From: Sedimentisphaerales bacterium
GTDB lineage: Bacteria > Planctomycetota > Phycisphaerae > Sedimentisphaerales > Anaerobacaceae
DNA length: 13,455 nucleotides
Reading direction: 5' to 3'
NCBI GenBank assembly: GCA_016933985.1
Contig: JAFGTU010000490.1
Location: forward strand, 1-13,455
Shown here in pieces: positions 1 through 7,129 of this stretch (positions are counted from its first letter, which is position 1; each line of letters opens with the position of its first letter). The position numbers and the translations under genes were made by a program. Below the pieces are notes generated by a model. That model did not search any database and was not told the origin of the DNA. It saw nothing but the letters and a program-made list of their open reading frames with translations.

Positions 1-494
1 CCGCCGTCGATTGCCATTCGGACTTTAGTGAACAGGTCGTCGGATTCCGGGAAGCACTGGGCGAGCCACTGGATTTTCCCGCCGCGCTCGTTCCAGTACT
101 TATTGATGACGCGGGCGGTGGGATCGTTGCCGCCGGCGTATGGGTCGTCGATCGTGGAGATCATTGTGTTTATCCCGTTTTCCTCGCAGAGCTCCCAGGT
201 CTCCATGATCTTTTCGTCGGTGAAGTAGTTGCGAAGCAACTGCGAGACGTAGATCAGGTCCCTGGCGTGGGCGAAGCCGTTTATCAGGTTCCCGCCGCAG
301 ATAATCCTGCTGATTTCGAGCTTTCCAATCCGCCCTTTCGGAAGGTCTTTGCCCGATTCCTGCCGTTCGCCCAGATTCGCTCTGGCCGTTTCTTTGGCCA
401 GCAGAATCCTCTCTTCCAGGCACAACGGCAGCGCTACACCTGAAACGATGGCGGATTTCTCTAAGAATTTGCGTCGGCTAATCTTCTCTGTCAT
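1..494 (-). CDS. Tat-exported aldo/keto reductase-like protein (partial, C-terminus beyond the window)
   Basis: The frame is open from the ATG at 494 to the window edge, giving 164 residues. The N-terminus carries a twin-arginine motif, SRRKFLE at residues 6-12, followed by a short apolar stretch, so export or membrane anchoring by the Tat pathway is expected. From about residue 54 the pattern GRIGKLEISRIICGGN, then DEKIMETWELCEENGINTM, resembles the first two beta/alpha units of the aldo/keto reductase barrel. The catalytic Tyr/Lys/His region and the NADPH site cannot be fully judged because the gene is cut. Many planctomycete genomes have such Tat-tagged oxidoreductases of unknown substrate. 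It starts 24 bases after the entericidin-like gene and is probably in the same transcript. No strong ribosome binding site is visible. The fold assignment is moderately sure; the substrate is unknown. Confidence 0.62.
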   Translation of the reverse strand, partial: MTEKISRRKFLEKSAIVSGVALPLCLEERILLAKETARANLGERQESGKDLPKGRIGKLEISRIICGGNLINGFAHARDLIYVSQLLRNYFTDEKIMETWELCEENGINTMISTIDDPYAGGNDPTARVINKYWNERGGKIQWLAQCFPESDDLFTKVRMAIDG

Positions 495-518
495 AGCAGG
501 AGTCGGCGAGGTGTTCGT

Positions 519-656
519 CTATTCCTTTTCCACTATTTCAAGTGTTTTGTCGCCGATGAATTGAACATCCTCTTTCACTCCCGTAGCGGTATGGCAGCCG
601 AATAGCCAGAGCACAATTCCGATAAGCGCAATTAGCAGAAGGCCTTTTCTAATCAT
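519..656 (-). CDS. Small entericidin A/B-like lipoprotein, 45 aa
   Basis: This short gene starts at ATG 656 behind a good ribosome binding site (AGGAG at 665-669, 8 bases upstream) and ends with TAG at 519-521. Residues 3-4 are basic, residues 6-19 are strongly hydrophobic, and LFGC at 18-21 is a lipobox, so signal peptidase II should leave a 25-residue lipidated peptide at Cys21. The mature part (TATGVKEDVQFIGDKTLE) matches the pattern of entericidin-type lipoproteins, in which a TxGVGxD segment follows the cysteine. In Escherichia coli, EcnA and EcnB form an antidote/bacteriolysis pair. Most homologues elsewhere are single envelope lipoproteins of unclear role, and no second copy is seen here. 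It lies 56 bases after mltA and before the Tat reductase. Its gene neighbourhood and lipobox support a cell-envelope function. Confidence 0.72.
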   Translation of the reverse strand: MIRKGLLLIALIGIVLWLFGCHTATGVKEDVQFIGDKTLEIVEKE

Positions 657-712
657 ATCCGAGACTCCTGACAAATCATTTCAAAGCCTCACATATTCAA
701 CCACATCGGCCG

Positions 713-1894
713 CTACTTGACAAACAAATAATACAACCGCCCCTCCTGGTAAGTCTGTCCGGCGAGCTGGCCGGCCGTATCGCCCACGCCCATATAGACG
801 TCGCATCGCCCGGGGGCGCGTATCGCTCCGCCGGTATCCTGGTCCAGCACGAAGCCGCTATAGGGCTGAATAACCGGCTGGCCGGCAACCATTTGCGGCA
901 GGGCCGTCGAGATAAGGCCCAGCGCGGCACGCGGGAAGATCGATTTATCCGTGGCGATTGTGCGCATCGGCGTAACTTCTTCATTAAGACTGCCGCGGGC
1001 CTCGCCTTCCTCCTTTCTGAAGAATACAAATCGCGGATTTCGGCGGGTGTAGGTATCGACCTGGTCCGGGTGGCTCTTGAAGTATTCGATCATGGAGGAG
1101 AGGCTAAGCTGGTCCGAGCGGATTACGCCGTCCTTAACCATTGCCTCGCCTACGCTGCGGTATTCCTGCCCGTTATTGGCGGCGTAGCCTACGGTAACAA
1201 GCCGGCCGTCGGGCAGGCGGACCTTGGCCGAGCCTTGAACGTGGGCTATGAACGCCTCGAATGCGTCGCCCAGCCAGATCAATTCATTGCCCCGGAGCAT
1301 CTTTGCCGCCTCTATCACGGCCCGCTGCGGATAGGGTATTACCTGCCCGTCGGACGTGCGCCGCCCGAGTATCTCGCCGTTGGGGCCTTTAACCAAATCG
1401 TCCGGCTGCTTGTACAGCGGGTACATGAACTCGGCGGAGCGCTCCGTCGAGCCCTCGAATATCGGCGTATAATACCCGGTAAAGAGGACCGTTCCTTGAT
1501 CGTCGCAGCCTACGGAGATATAGACGTCGAATCTGTCGCGAATTGCCTGGTTCAACTGGTCGCCCATAAGGCCGGATTCGAGCATCTCCTGGAATGTTTC
1601 GAGGCTCTCGACGGTGCGGTCGTGGCTGATTTCGCCCGAAGGGAAGAATCCCTGGCTCGAAGGCTTGCTTAGGTAGCTCAGGCTGTTGGCGATCGATTCC
1701 CGCAGGTCCCGCAGATCGCTGCAGGCCATCGTGAAATCCGGTATCTGGGCCGGGTCGGTTATCTTTCGCAAGGCGTGCATGCCCGGCGGCAGGGGCCTGC
1801 CGTAATCGGGCTTAACCGGCTCAGGCTTGGTCCTGCAGCCGAACGAGAACATCCAAACAACAAGTAGGGTGAACAAAAGGATTTTTCTTGGCAT
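713..1894 (-). CDS. mltA: Membrane-bound lytic murein transglycosylase A (MltA), lipoprotein
   Basis: MltA cleaves the MurNAc-GlcNAc glycosidic bond of peptidoglycan to give 1,6-anhydro-muropeptides. The start at 1894 (393 aa) is chosen over an ATG at 1939 because it has a GGAG 8-9 bases upstream and gives a compact lipoprotein signal with lipobox FSFGC, lipidated Cys20. The MltA domain shows GYYTPIFEGS near residue 140 and WLGDAFEAFIAHVQGSA near 207. The C-terminal 3D domain (about 314-393) has DQDTGGAI, GRCDVYMGVGD and a final hydrophobic strand. The three aspartates near 353, 365 and 372 are the family hallmark, and the catalytic acid lies in this domain. The length is close to the E. coli enzyme. 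It is the first gene of a probable three-gene envelope transcript. Identification is secure. Confidence 0.95.
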   Translation of the reverse strand: MPRKILLFTLLVVWMFSFGCRTKPEPVKPDYGRPLPPGMHALRKITDPAQIPDFTMACSDLRDLRESIANSLSYLSKPSSQGFFPSGEISHDRTVESLETFQEMLESGLMGDQLNQAIRDRFDVYISVGCDDQGTVLFTGYYTPIFEGSTERSAEFMYPLYKQPDDLVKGPNGEILGRRTSDGQVIPYPQRAVIEAAKMLRGNELIWLGDAFEAFIAHVQGSAKVRLPDGRLVTVGYAANNGQEYRSVGEAMVKDGVIRSDQLSLSSMIEYFKSHPDQVDTYTRRNPRFVFFRKEEGEARGSLNEEVTPMRTIATDKSIFPRAALGLISTALPQMVAGQPVIQPYSGFVLDQDTGGAIRAPGRCDVYMGVGDTAGQLAGQTYQEGRLYYLFVK

Positions 1895-1970
1895 TTTCAG
1901 GACTCCGAATTCTTTCAACGCGGCCTTCTTCCTTGTCATCGAGCGCGGCGGTTAAGCCCGCTTCTCTGTA

Positions 1971-2001
1971 CTATTACTCGGCTTTTCGACGTTCTTGTCA
2001 A
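1971..2001 (-). promoter_or_regulatory. Probable sigma70-type promoter of mltA
   Basis: On the minus strand a perfect -35 TTGACA lies at 1996-2001. Either AGTAAT (1973-1978, 17-base spacing) or TAATAG (1971-1976, 19-base spacing) can serve as -10. Transcription would begin near 1965, about 70 bases before the mltA start. Confidence 0.55.
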
Positions 2002-2058
2002 TAATATTTCAGGACAACTTTTCCAGAGTCTTTGATCGTCGCAGTTTTGCCGCCTCAG

Positions 2059-2081
2059 CGGCGCGGCCTGCGGCCCGCTTC
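2059..2081. other. GC-rich imperfect hairpin between mltA promoter and the hypothetical gene
   Basis: The segment AGCGG-CGC-GGCC-TGC-GGCC-CGCT can fold as a short stem with a bulge (AGCGG/CCGCT outer part, GGCC/GGCC inner part). There is no T-run on either side, so it is not a standard intrinsic terminator. It sits downstream of the 223-aa gene and upstream of the mltA promoter, where transcription of the former should end. Confidence 0.25.
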
Positions 2082-2143
2082 AGAAACAACCAAGTATCAG
2101 ATCAAAGAACCGCAGAATCGGTTGCGAACCTCTTTGAAGGGGC

Positions 2144-2815
2144 TTAGAGGACATAGCCGGCGAGCGCGCGTTTGGCGTATTCGACGAGTGCATCAGGAAT
2201 TGAACGATTGGTCGCGATGAATTTGTCTATTATCGAAGACACCTTCTTTGGGTAGCAGGCCTGCCAATGACCCAGGCCGTGCAGGGCGCTTTCCTGACAG
2301 GCGAGCGACTCCAATTTGAGTGTCCGCGCCATCACTCGCAGGATTTCCAGGTCTATTTGCACCCTGGATGGGTCGTCGGGCATCCCGCAGATTGGGATGA
2401 TATCCCACCACATGTGACAGACGGCGTTCAAAGCGTTAGCTCCCGTTTGACCGAGGTGGTACAGATGCTCGGAACATTTTTTGGAAAAGATGTTCTCGAA
2501 GAGCGAATAAAAGGAGCGAACACATCCGGTCGCAGTGTTGTGCGAAAGCCTTGGGTCGATGAGAGCGAACATGTGGCTGCCTGTGGAACTGCCGACAACA
2601 TACCACAAGCCCTGGTTAAGCTGTTCGTCTGTGTAGTTCTCCACGTATGGCAAAGGGTCTTCAAAGAGCCGGGTCATATAGGCGACCGTAACCTCAGGCG
2701 CCCCGGCCCAGACACCGCTTTCCTCGTCGAGGAACCAGTACGGCTCACAAACCTCGTGGTCGAAGACGTGCTCAACCCAGTCCTCAAACGTAATGTCTCT
2801 CAGACCCCATCCCAT
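2144..2815 (-). CDS. Conserved hypothetical protein, 223 aa
   Basis: I do not know a function for this protein. It is a soluble, mostly helical sequence rich in Trp, His and Cys, with no signal peptide and no membrane segment. Visible landmarks are the acidic/aromatic N-terminus (FEDWVEHVFDHEV), NQGLWYVVGSSTGSHMF near residue 67, NAVCHMWWDIIPICGMPDDP near 129, and CQESALHGLGHWQACYP near 172. The Cys/His-rich helices could bind metal or form an alpha-solenoid, but no known catalytic motif is seen. I recall similar proteins scattered in several phyla as conserved hypotheticals, which a search could confirm. The ATG at 2815 is the first possible start after a stop at 2831-2833. Its ribosome binding site is weak. 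A good promoter lies 48 bases upstream, so it is probably a single-gene transcript. Confidence 0.78.
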   Translation of the reverse strand: MGWGLRDITFEDWVEHVFDHEVCEPYWFLDEESGVWAGAPEVTVAYMTRLFEDPLPYVENYTDEQLNQGLWYVVGSSTGSHMFALIDPRLSHNTATGCVRSFYSLFENIFSKKCSEHLYHLGQTGANALNAVCHMWWDIIPICGMPDDPSRVQIDLEILRVMARTLKLESLACQESALHGLGHWQACYPKKVSSIIDKFIATNRSIPDALVEYAKRALAGYVL

Positions 2816-2862
2816 ATTTGGCCGGTAGCTTCAAGAATAATCGCTTATATCAGCATTCCCGA

Positions 2863-2891
2863 ATTATCCCCGTCATCGAAGCTGCCGACAA
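2863..2891 (-). promoter_or_regulatory. Probable promoter of the 223-aa hypothetical gene
   Basis: The minus strand has -35 TTGTCG (2886-2891) and -10 GATAAT (2863-2868) with an exact 17-base spacer. Transcription would start near 2856 and give a leader of about 40 bases. The -35 overlaps the arm of a weak inverted repeat (AGCTG 2880-2884 with CAGCT 2916-2920, enclosing GACAA/TTGTC). Confidence 0.55.
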
Positions 2892-2958
2892 GCCCAAATT
2901 GTCTCGAGCCCAGGACAGCTTAATAGATTACTTGCAGGGATTCGTGGCTCATTTCGGC

Positions 2959-3894
2959 TCAGTTAGTCGGGGTCGGTCTGATTTTGTTTAATATTTCCTG
3001 GCCGCCGGCGTTTAGGAGGTCCTGGGCGAGCTGTTGGGCGCAGATTCCGGCCTGGTCGATGGGGGCGGTTACGGTGCGTTTGATGTGTTTGCAGCCTTCG
3101 ATGTCCGAGATCAACGCATCGATAATGATGCTATTACCTTCAATGCGCGAATATACGCCCAACGGGATGCTGCAGCCGCCGTGCATTGACGCGAGTACGC
3201 GCCGTTCGGTCTCGGCGGTGATGCGGGCGTCCCTGTCGTCGAGCTTTGCAACAAGCTCTGTCAAGTCTTTATCATCGGCCCGAATCTGCACGGCCAGGGC
3301 GCCTTGGCCCGGGGCAGGGAGAAACTCTTGGGGCGGCAGGACCGCGGAAATCCGCTCGGCCAGGCCCAGCCGATACAATCCCGCCGAGGCGACGATAGCC
3401 GCATCGACCTCGCCCCGGGCGACTTTCGCGAGCCTGGTCTCAACGTTTCCGCGAAGAGGCACGCACTTCAAATCGCCTCTGAGCAACCGCACCTGCGCGA
3501 TTCGCCGCAGACTCGACGTGCCGACGGTGGCCCCTGCGGGCAAGTCCGCCAGAGAGGTTGCATCGAGCGAGGTAACGAGCGCATCAGCGACACATTCCCT
3601 CTTTGGTATCGCCGCGACCGTCAGGCCCTCGGTATATGTCGTGGGCAGGTCCTTTAGGCTGTGGACGGCGACGTCGGCCCTGCCGTCCAAGAGCGCATTT
3701 TCGACCTCGGATGTGAAGTAGCCTATGGAATTCGGCTTGTTGAGGAAATCGGACTTGTCGCGGTCGCCCTTAGTCGAGATTCTGACTATGGATACTGTGA
3801 CCTGGCCGGCTATCTCTTCAAGCCGGCTGCGAATGTAATTGGACTGCACTAAAGCAAGCTTGCTGCCCCGGCTGGCGATCCTGATGCGTTTCAT
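2959..3894 (-). CDS. hemC: Porphobilinogen deaminase (hydroxymethylbilane synthase)
   Basis: HemC condenses four porphobilinogen molecules into hydroxymethylbilane in heme and corrinoid biosynthesis, in the cytoplasm. The 311-aa length is normal. The N-terminus IRIASRGSKLALVQS is typical. HSLKDLPT at residues 78-85 holds the catalytic aspartate (Asp82, equal to E. coli Asp84). GTSSLRR (125-131) and LRGNVETRL (147-155) supply substrate-binding arginines. The dipyrromethane cofactor cysteine is Cys241 in MHGGCSIPLG, where many enzymes read LxGGCQVP. PAPGQGALAVQ (194-203) is the usual signature. The ATG at 3894 follows a purine-rich AAAGGGTGG. It starts only 18 bases after the stop of the HzsA-like gene, so the two are probably co-transcribed. 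Other heme genes are not in the window. Confidence 0.97.
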   Translation of the reverse strand: MKRIRIASRGSKLALVQSNYIRSRLEEIAGQVTVSIVRISTKGDRDKSDFLNKPNSIGYFTSEVENALLDGRADVAVHSLKDLPTTYTEGLTVAAIPKRECVADALVTSLDATSLADLPAGATVGTSSLRRIAQVRLLRGDLKCVPLRGNVETRLAKVARGEVDAAIVASAGLYRLGLAERISAVLPPQEFLPAPGQGALAVQIRADDKDLTELVAKLDDRDARITAETERRVLASMHGGCSIPLGVYSRIEGNSIIIDALISDIEGCKHIKRTVTAPIDQAGICAQQLAQDLLNAGGQEILNKIRPTPTN

Positions 3895-3912
3895 TCCACC
3901 CTTTCGCGGCTA

Positions 3913-6537
3913 TTACGGATTTAGGACTTGTTCATTCGACGGAAGAATTCCCGGCGCCGGCTCAAGCGGGTTGATTAGCCGGCGGATGTTGTCGGCTTCG
4001 GCTGCCGCCATTGCTTCACGTTTTGCTTGGTAGTACAGATACTTCTTCGACTCGTCCTCGTTCCAGCAGTTGGCCTCCGTGTAATCGCCGCAGTACGGCA
4101 CGAGCAGGTCTATCCAGCAGGCGATCTTTTCCATCTCCTCGCGCGAAAGCTTGACGCCATTGTGCCCGCTTTCCAGCATATCGATCAGAGGGCTCTTAGC
4201 GGACCCGGCATAATAAGGTGGCAGCAGCGGCGGGATGGATTGGGCGTTGAGCCATCGGACCGGCCCTGCGTCCGGATCGCCACCGGCGGTCAGGGCCAGG
4301 TAGGCGTCGGACCAGGTCCGTCCGGCCTGGTTGTCGCAGTTGGGCGCATCGAGCAGGCTGAAGGCCGGTCCTCCGCTCGGTGTCTTGTTATCGGTGTAAA
4401 GGTCTGTGAGGTCCTCTCTTAGCCCGCGTCTTCTTGTACGGTCGTTATGGCAGCGAATGCAATGGCGGTCGAGAATCGGCTGGATTTCACGGTTGAAGCT
4501 GAATCCCATCGCCGGCCCATAAAAAGGAATAAGCTCCTGCGGACCCAGCCGCATTGCTATCGTAGGCTTGGCGTCTGCAACGGGGGTCTGGCTCTTCGTC
4601 TCGTGGCAGCCTCTGCATGAGAACGTCTCGCCGGGCTGGAGTGTTGACCACGTCCGCATCGACTGGACGGCCCGGCCATTGGCGTCAATGGCCTGGAAAT
4701 AGACGGGAGTCCTGGCGGGGACGTTGAAACAGGCGGAGCCGTCTTCATATACCTCGGCATCTCCGAGGACGACCTTGACGTCCCAGGACCCATTGTCGAT
4801 GGACGGGGGCGTGCTTACCAGTGCGCCCCCGGCGGGCCCGCCGTTGCGGTTCGACCGGATGCCTGCCGCTCGAAACCGTATTTCCACGACACGGAGTTTC
4901 TTAACCGTGCCTCGCGGAATGCCATCGAGGCTCCGGCCTGCATAGACATCCTGCACATAGTACGTGCCGTTGCCCTTGCGGTAATCGACCATTTCAGGCC
5001 GCATGTGCGGTCTTGGACGGGGCGAAAGCGGTATCGACTGGTTGCACGAAGTCTTTGGGTCGGATACGAGCAGCTCCCGCCTGCCGTCTATGGTCATGTA
5101 GTAAATGTTGAACAAGGCCGGCTCTTGATCCCAGCCGAACGGCGAGTACGTCACCAGATACTCGGTCTCCGAGATTGGATAGGGATATTGAAAAAGGTCG
5201 CCGTCCTGGCCGTATGCGTCGATTCTCTCGGCCCTGGTTTCGCGGACGGGGGCTATCAGTTGGACGCCGCTGTTCTCCTGGCGTCCCATCGCCGGGTCGA
5301 TGATTATGAGCTTGCCGGTTTGGAGGCTGTGATGGCCGGTGGCTATGGCGATGACCTTGCCGGCGCCGGGGATTCCGCGGGCGTGCAGTATCGTCGTCGG
5401 GAACCATGAATTGTTTCCATAAAATTCGCGCTGGCCCGTGCCGTCCGGATTCATCTGGTAGAGGGGCTGCGGAAACAGTTGCCCCCGGTCGTTGTAGTCC
5501 CAGCGGGTGTAGATGACAGTGCCGTCGTCGAGGACAGTCGGGAAATTGGTATGAACCTGGTCGAAGGACAAGCGACGGAGGAACTGCCCTCGCCTGTCGC
5601 ATGTATAAAGGTTGCTGACCTCGGTCCACCAGCAATCGACAATCTGCACGCATCGAGTGGAGTTGAAGATAATATCGTCGCCGGGCAGATAGTCGGCCTC
5701 GTAGTCGGCAAAGCCGGGGCCTGATGTTATCTGCGTGGTTTTTCGCGTCTCGGCGTCCATCTCGTAGAGGTGATAATCGTCTTCGCGGTCGGACTTCTTC
5801 CAGGAAAAAAGTATGGTCCTGCCGTCGTATGAGACGGCGGGATCGCGAATTACGCCTTCGGGATCGTCGATAAGCGTCTCCACCTTGCCATATATGCCGT
5901 CCAACTCCAGGATGCAAAGGCTTGTCCCGGGCTGGTATTGCCGCTCGGCCTGGGCGTCGGACTGGGCCTCGGTGTAGGCGTAGTGCGAGCCGCCCATATT
6001 GAAGTGTTTTGTGAATACGATGTTCCTGCATTTAGCCTTCAGCCCCGCCAGCCGGGCGGCCCGGCGGACCTCACAGCCTTTCAGATACAATTCGAGCCAC
6101 TGCGCGTCGTCGCCGCCGACCTTCTGACGCCTGAGCTGTTCGAACGCCGATACCAAACCGGCACCTTTGCCGCCGATTTCATCCAGGACGCGCGAAATCA
6201 TCCGTATCTCTATATCTGCGCCGTCGCCTGCGTTGAACCACCGGCGAAGGTCGTTCCCATTGTCCTGCAGCATCCAGTCGAACTCGACGGGGAAATCGGC
6301 CATTATTTGCTGCCGAATCTTTCGATTGGCTTCGACACGCTGCCTGGATGTCTGCGATGTCCTCAAGGCCCTGCGAGAGGCCAGCATTGTCTGCGCAAAG
6401 CCGCCTTGCTTTGAGTAAACCCGCCCCTTGTGGGCCTGCCCTTCGGCAAAAACCGGCGCAGAGACAAAGGACACGACTAACAGGACAACAGCCCGGATGC
6501 AAGCCGAGCAGATAATAGAGCGTCGTTGATCATTCAC
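3913..6537 (-). CDS. HzsA-like exported beta-propeller protein with two c-type heme motifs
   Basis: This 874-aa protein has a signal peptide (hydrophobic RAVVLLVVSFVSAPVFA, cleaved near residue 31). It then has a helical region, a long propeller-like region with PD40/TolB-type strands (DPAVSYDGRTILFSW near 232; DDGTVIYTRWDY near 337), and a C-terminal part with two heme-binding motifs, CRGCH at 641-645 and CIRCH at 693-697. This order (propeller, middle domain with the first heme, C-terminal domain with the second heme) is that of the alpha subunit of hydrazine synthase. Relatives occur in planctomycetes that do not perform anammox, and no HzsB/HzsC-like gene is seen here, so hydrazine synthesis is not implied. 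It probably acts as a periplasmic redox or binding protein. The GTG at 6537 is preferred over the GTG at 6585, which lies upstream of the predicted transcription start. hemC follows after 18 bases. Confidence 0.8.
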   Translation of the reverse strand: MNDQRRSIICSACIRAVVLLVVSFVSAPVFAEGQAHKGRVYSKQGGFAQTMLASRRALRTSQTSRQRVEANRKIRQQIMADFPVEFDWMLQDNGNDLRRWFNAGDGADIEIRMISRVLDEIGGKGAGLVSAFEQLRRQKVGGDDAQWLELYLKGCEVRRAARLAGLKAKCRNIVFTKHFNMGGSHYAYTEAQSDAQAERQYQPGTSLCILELDGIYGKVETLIDDPEGVIRDPAVSYDGRTILFSWKKSDREDDYHLYEMDAETRKTTQITSGPGFADYEADYLPGDDIIFNSTRCVQIVDCWWTEVSNLYTCDRRGQFLRRLSFDQVHTNFPTVLDDGTVIYTRWDYNDRGQLFPQPLYQMNPDGTGQREFYGNNSWFPTTILHARGIPGAGKVIAIATGHHSLQTGKLIIIDPAMGRQENSGVQLIAPVRETRAERIDAYGQDGDLFQYPYPISETEYLVTYSPFGWDQEPALFNIYYMTIDGRRELLVSDPKTSCNQSIPLSPRPRPHMRPEMVDYRKGNGTYYVQDVYAGRSLDGIPRGTVKKLRVVEIRFRAAGIRSNRNGGPAGGALVSTPPSIDNGSWDVKVVLGDAEVYEDGSACFNVPARTPVYFQAIDANGRAVQSMRTWSTLQPGETFSCRGCHETKSQTPVADAKPTIAMRLGPQELIPFYGPAMGFSFNREIQPILDRHCIRCHNDRTRRRGLREDLTDLYTDNKTPSGGPAFSLLDAPNCDNQAGRTWSDAYLALTAGGDPDAGPVRWLNAQSIPPLLPPYYAGSAKSPLIDMLESGHNGVKLSREEMEKIACWIDLLVPYCGDYTEANCWNEDESKKYLYYQAKREAMAAAEADNIRRLINPLEPAPGILPSNEQVLNP

Positions 6538-6575
6538 AGTGTCCGGCCTTTCAATGTGCCGTTCAATTCCAGGGC

Positions 6576-6604
6576 ATTTTAGCACTTCTGACAGCCTGAC
6601 TCAA
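6576..6604 (-). promoter_or_regulatory. Probable promoter of the HzsA-like gene and hemC
   Basis: On the minus strand TTGAGT (6599-6604) and TAAAAT (6576-6581) are separated by 17 bases. Transcription would start near 6569, about 30 bases before GTG 6537. A GAAAGG stretch (about 6547-6552) can act as the ribosome binding site. This position rules out translation from the in-frame GTG at 6585 if the promoter is the one in use. Confidence 0.55.
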
Positions 6605-6701
6605 GACAATGTGACAGAACCCCGGACGCCCGACGAAAAGGGCGACGTGACTATGCCCCGGGCACAGGAAAGGAATTTCTTTGCCGAACGGGAAAAAATG
6701 C

Positions 6702-6730
6702 TTGATTGCCTATATGTGACTTGTTAATAT
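6702..6730 (+). promoter_or_regulatory. Probable promoter of the Myb/SANT-like gene (and possibly trpS)
   Basis: TTGATT (6702-6707) and TAATAT (6725-6730) are 17 bases apart. Transcription would start near 6737, 50 bases before the ATG at 6787. No clear separate promoter was seen in front of trpS, so this one may serve the downstream genes as well. Confidence 0.45.
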
Positions 6731-6786
6731 TGCAGCCGGTAAGTTATTGGCCATATATGTCCATCATAAGTGAAAGGACTTATCCA

Positions 6787-6993
6787 ATGGCGAAGAAAAA
6801 GACTAAAAAGAAGCTCCGGAAAGGCGCATGGACAAAGAGTGACCTGGCTATGCTTAAGAAGCTCTTCGCAGACACGCCGACCGCAGAGATTTCCGCTAAG
6901 CTCGGACGTCCCAACGATGCGGTGAAAAAGAAAGCGTCGCGAATGAAGCTTCGCAAGTCGAAGCGGTATATGAAGTCTCTCGGAAGATCTTGA
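6787..6993 (+). CDS. Small basic Myb/SANT-like DNA-binding protein, 68 aa
   Basis: The protein is very basic. It starts with a lysine cluster (AKKKTKKKLRKG), followed by a single compact helical domain with the pattern WTKSDLAMLKKLF, then AEISAKLGRP and DAVKKKASRMKL at about residues 15-57. The tryptophan, the EIS..LGR turn and the AV..KA third helix resemble the Myb/SANT-like three-helix fold that reads DNA with its last helix. The role is unknown; a small transcription factor or nucleoid protein would fit. The ATG at 6787 has GAAAGGA about 9 bases upstream and lies after a good promoter, so upstream in-frame starts are not used. The 136-base gap to trpS contains a hairpin. The lysine-rich N-terminus is reminiscent of the lysine-rich tail of the protein at 9452-10747. 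Confidence 0.75.
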   Translation: MAKKKTKKKLRKGAWTKSDLAMLKKLFADTPTAEISAKLGRPNDAVKKKASRMKLRKSKRYMKSLGRS

Positions 6994-7029
6994 GCCGCCA
7001 ACAGGTCCGAACCGACTGCGTCTGATGAT

Positions 7030-7052
7030 GTGCCATTTCGCGGGAATGGCAC
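7030..7052 (+). terminator. Hairpin between the Myb/SANT-like gene and trpS
   Basis: GTGCCATTTC (7030-7039) pairs with GGAATGGCAC (7043-7052) over 10 base pairs, one of them G-T, with a 3-base GCG loop. No T-run follows directly (the next bases are GAGGGGGG), so it may be a weak terminator, an RNA stabiliser or a leader element of trpS. A 9-base direct repeat GAGATGCTC follows at 7060-7068 and 7076-7084. I found no T-box signature. Confidence 0.4.
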
Positions 7053-7129
7053 GAGGGGGGAGATGCTCGTTTTGTGAGATGCTCTTGGTGGTGCAGTTTG
7101 TCATTTTTTTGTGTTAGCAGGAGGTCAGC

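Noticed and set aside
100..423. 107-codon minus-strand frame near the left edge
   Set aside because: It is a shifted frame of the Tat oxidoreductase gene and has the Arg-rich composition of a shadow frame.
893..1672. Long plus-strand open frame (259 codons) opposite mltA
   Set aside because: It is antisense to a clear MltA frame with family motifs, and its own protein resembles nothing.
4994..6031. 345-codon minus-strand frame inside the HzsA-like gene
   Set aside because: It is arginine/proline-rich out-of-frame translation of GC-rich coding DNA; the overlapping frame has signal peptide, propeller and heme motifs.
3913..6537. Anammox hydrazine synthase
   Set aside because: Only an alpha-like subunit is present, no beta or gamma subunit is nearby, and the same family occurs in planctomycetes that are not anammox bacteria.
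7053..7129. T-box or trp attenuator in front of trpS
   Set aside because: No T-box consensus, no Trp-rich leader peptide and no terminator with a T-run directly after the hairpin were found.
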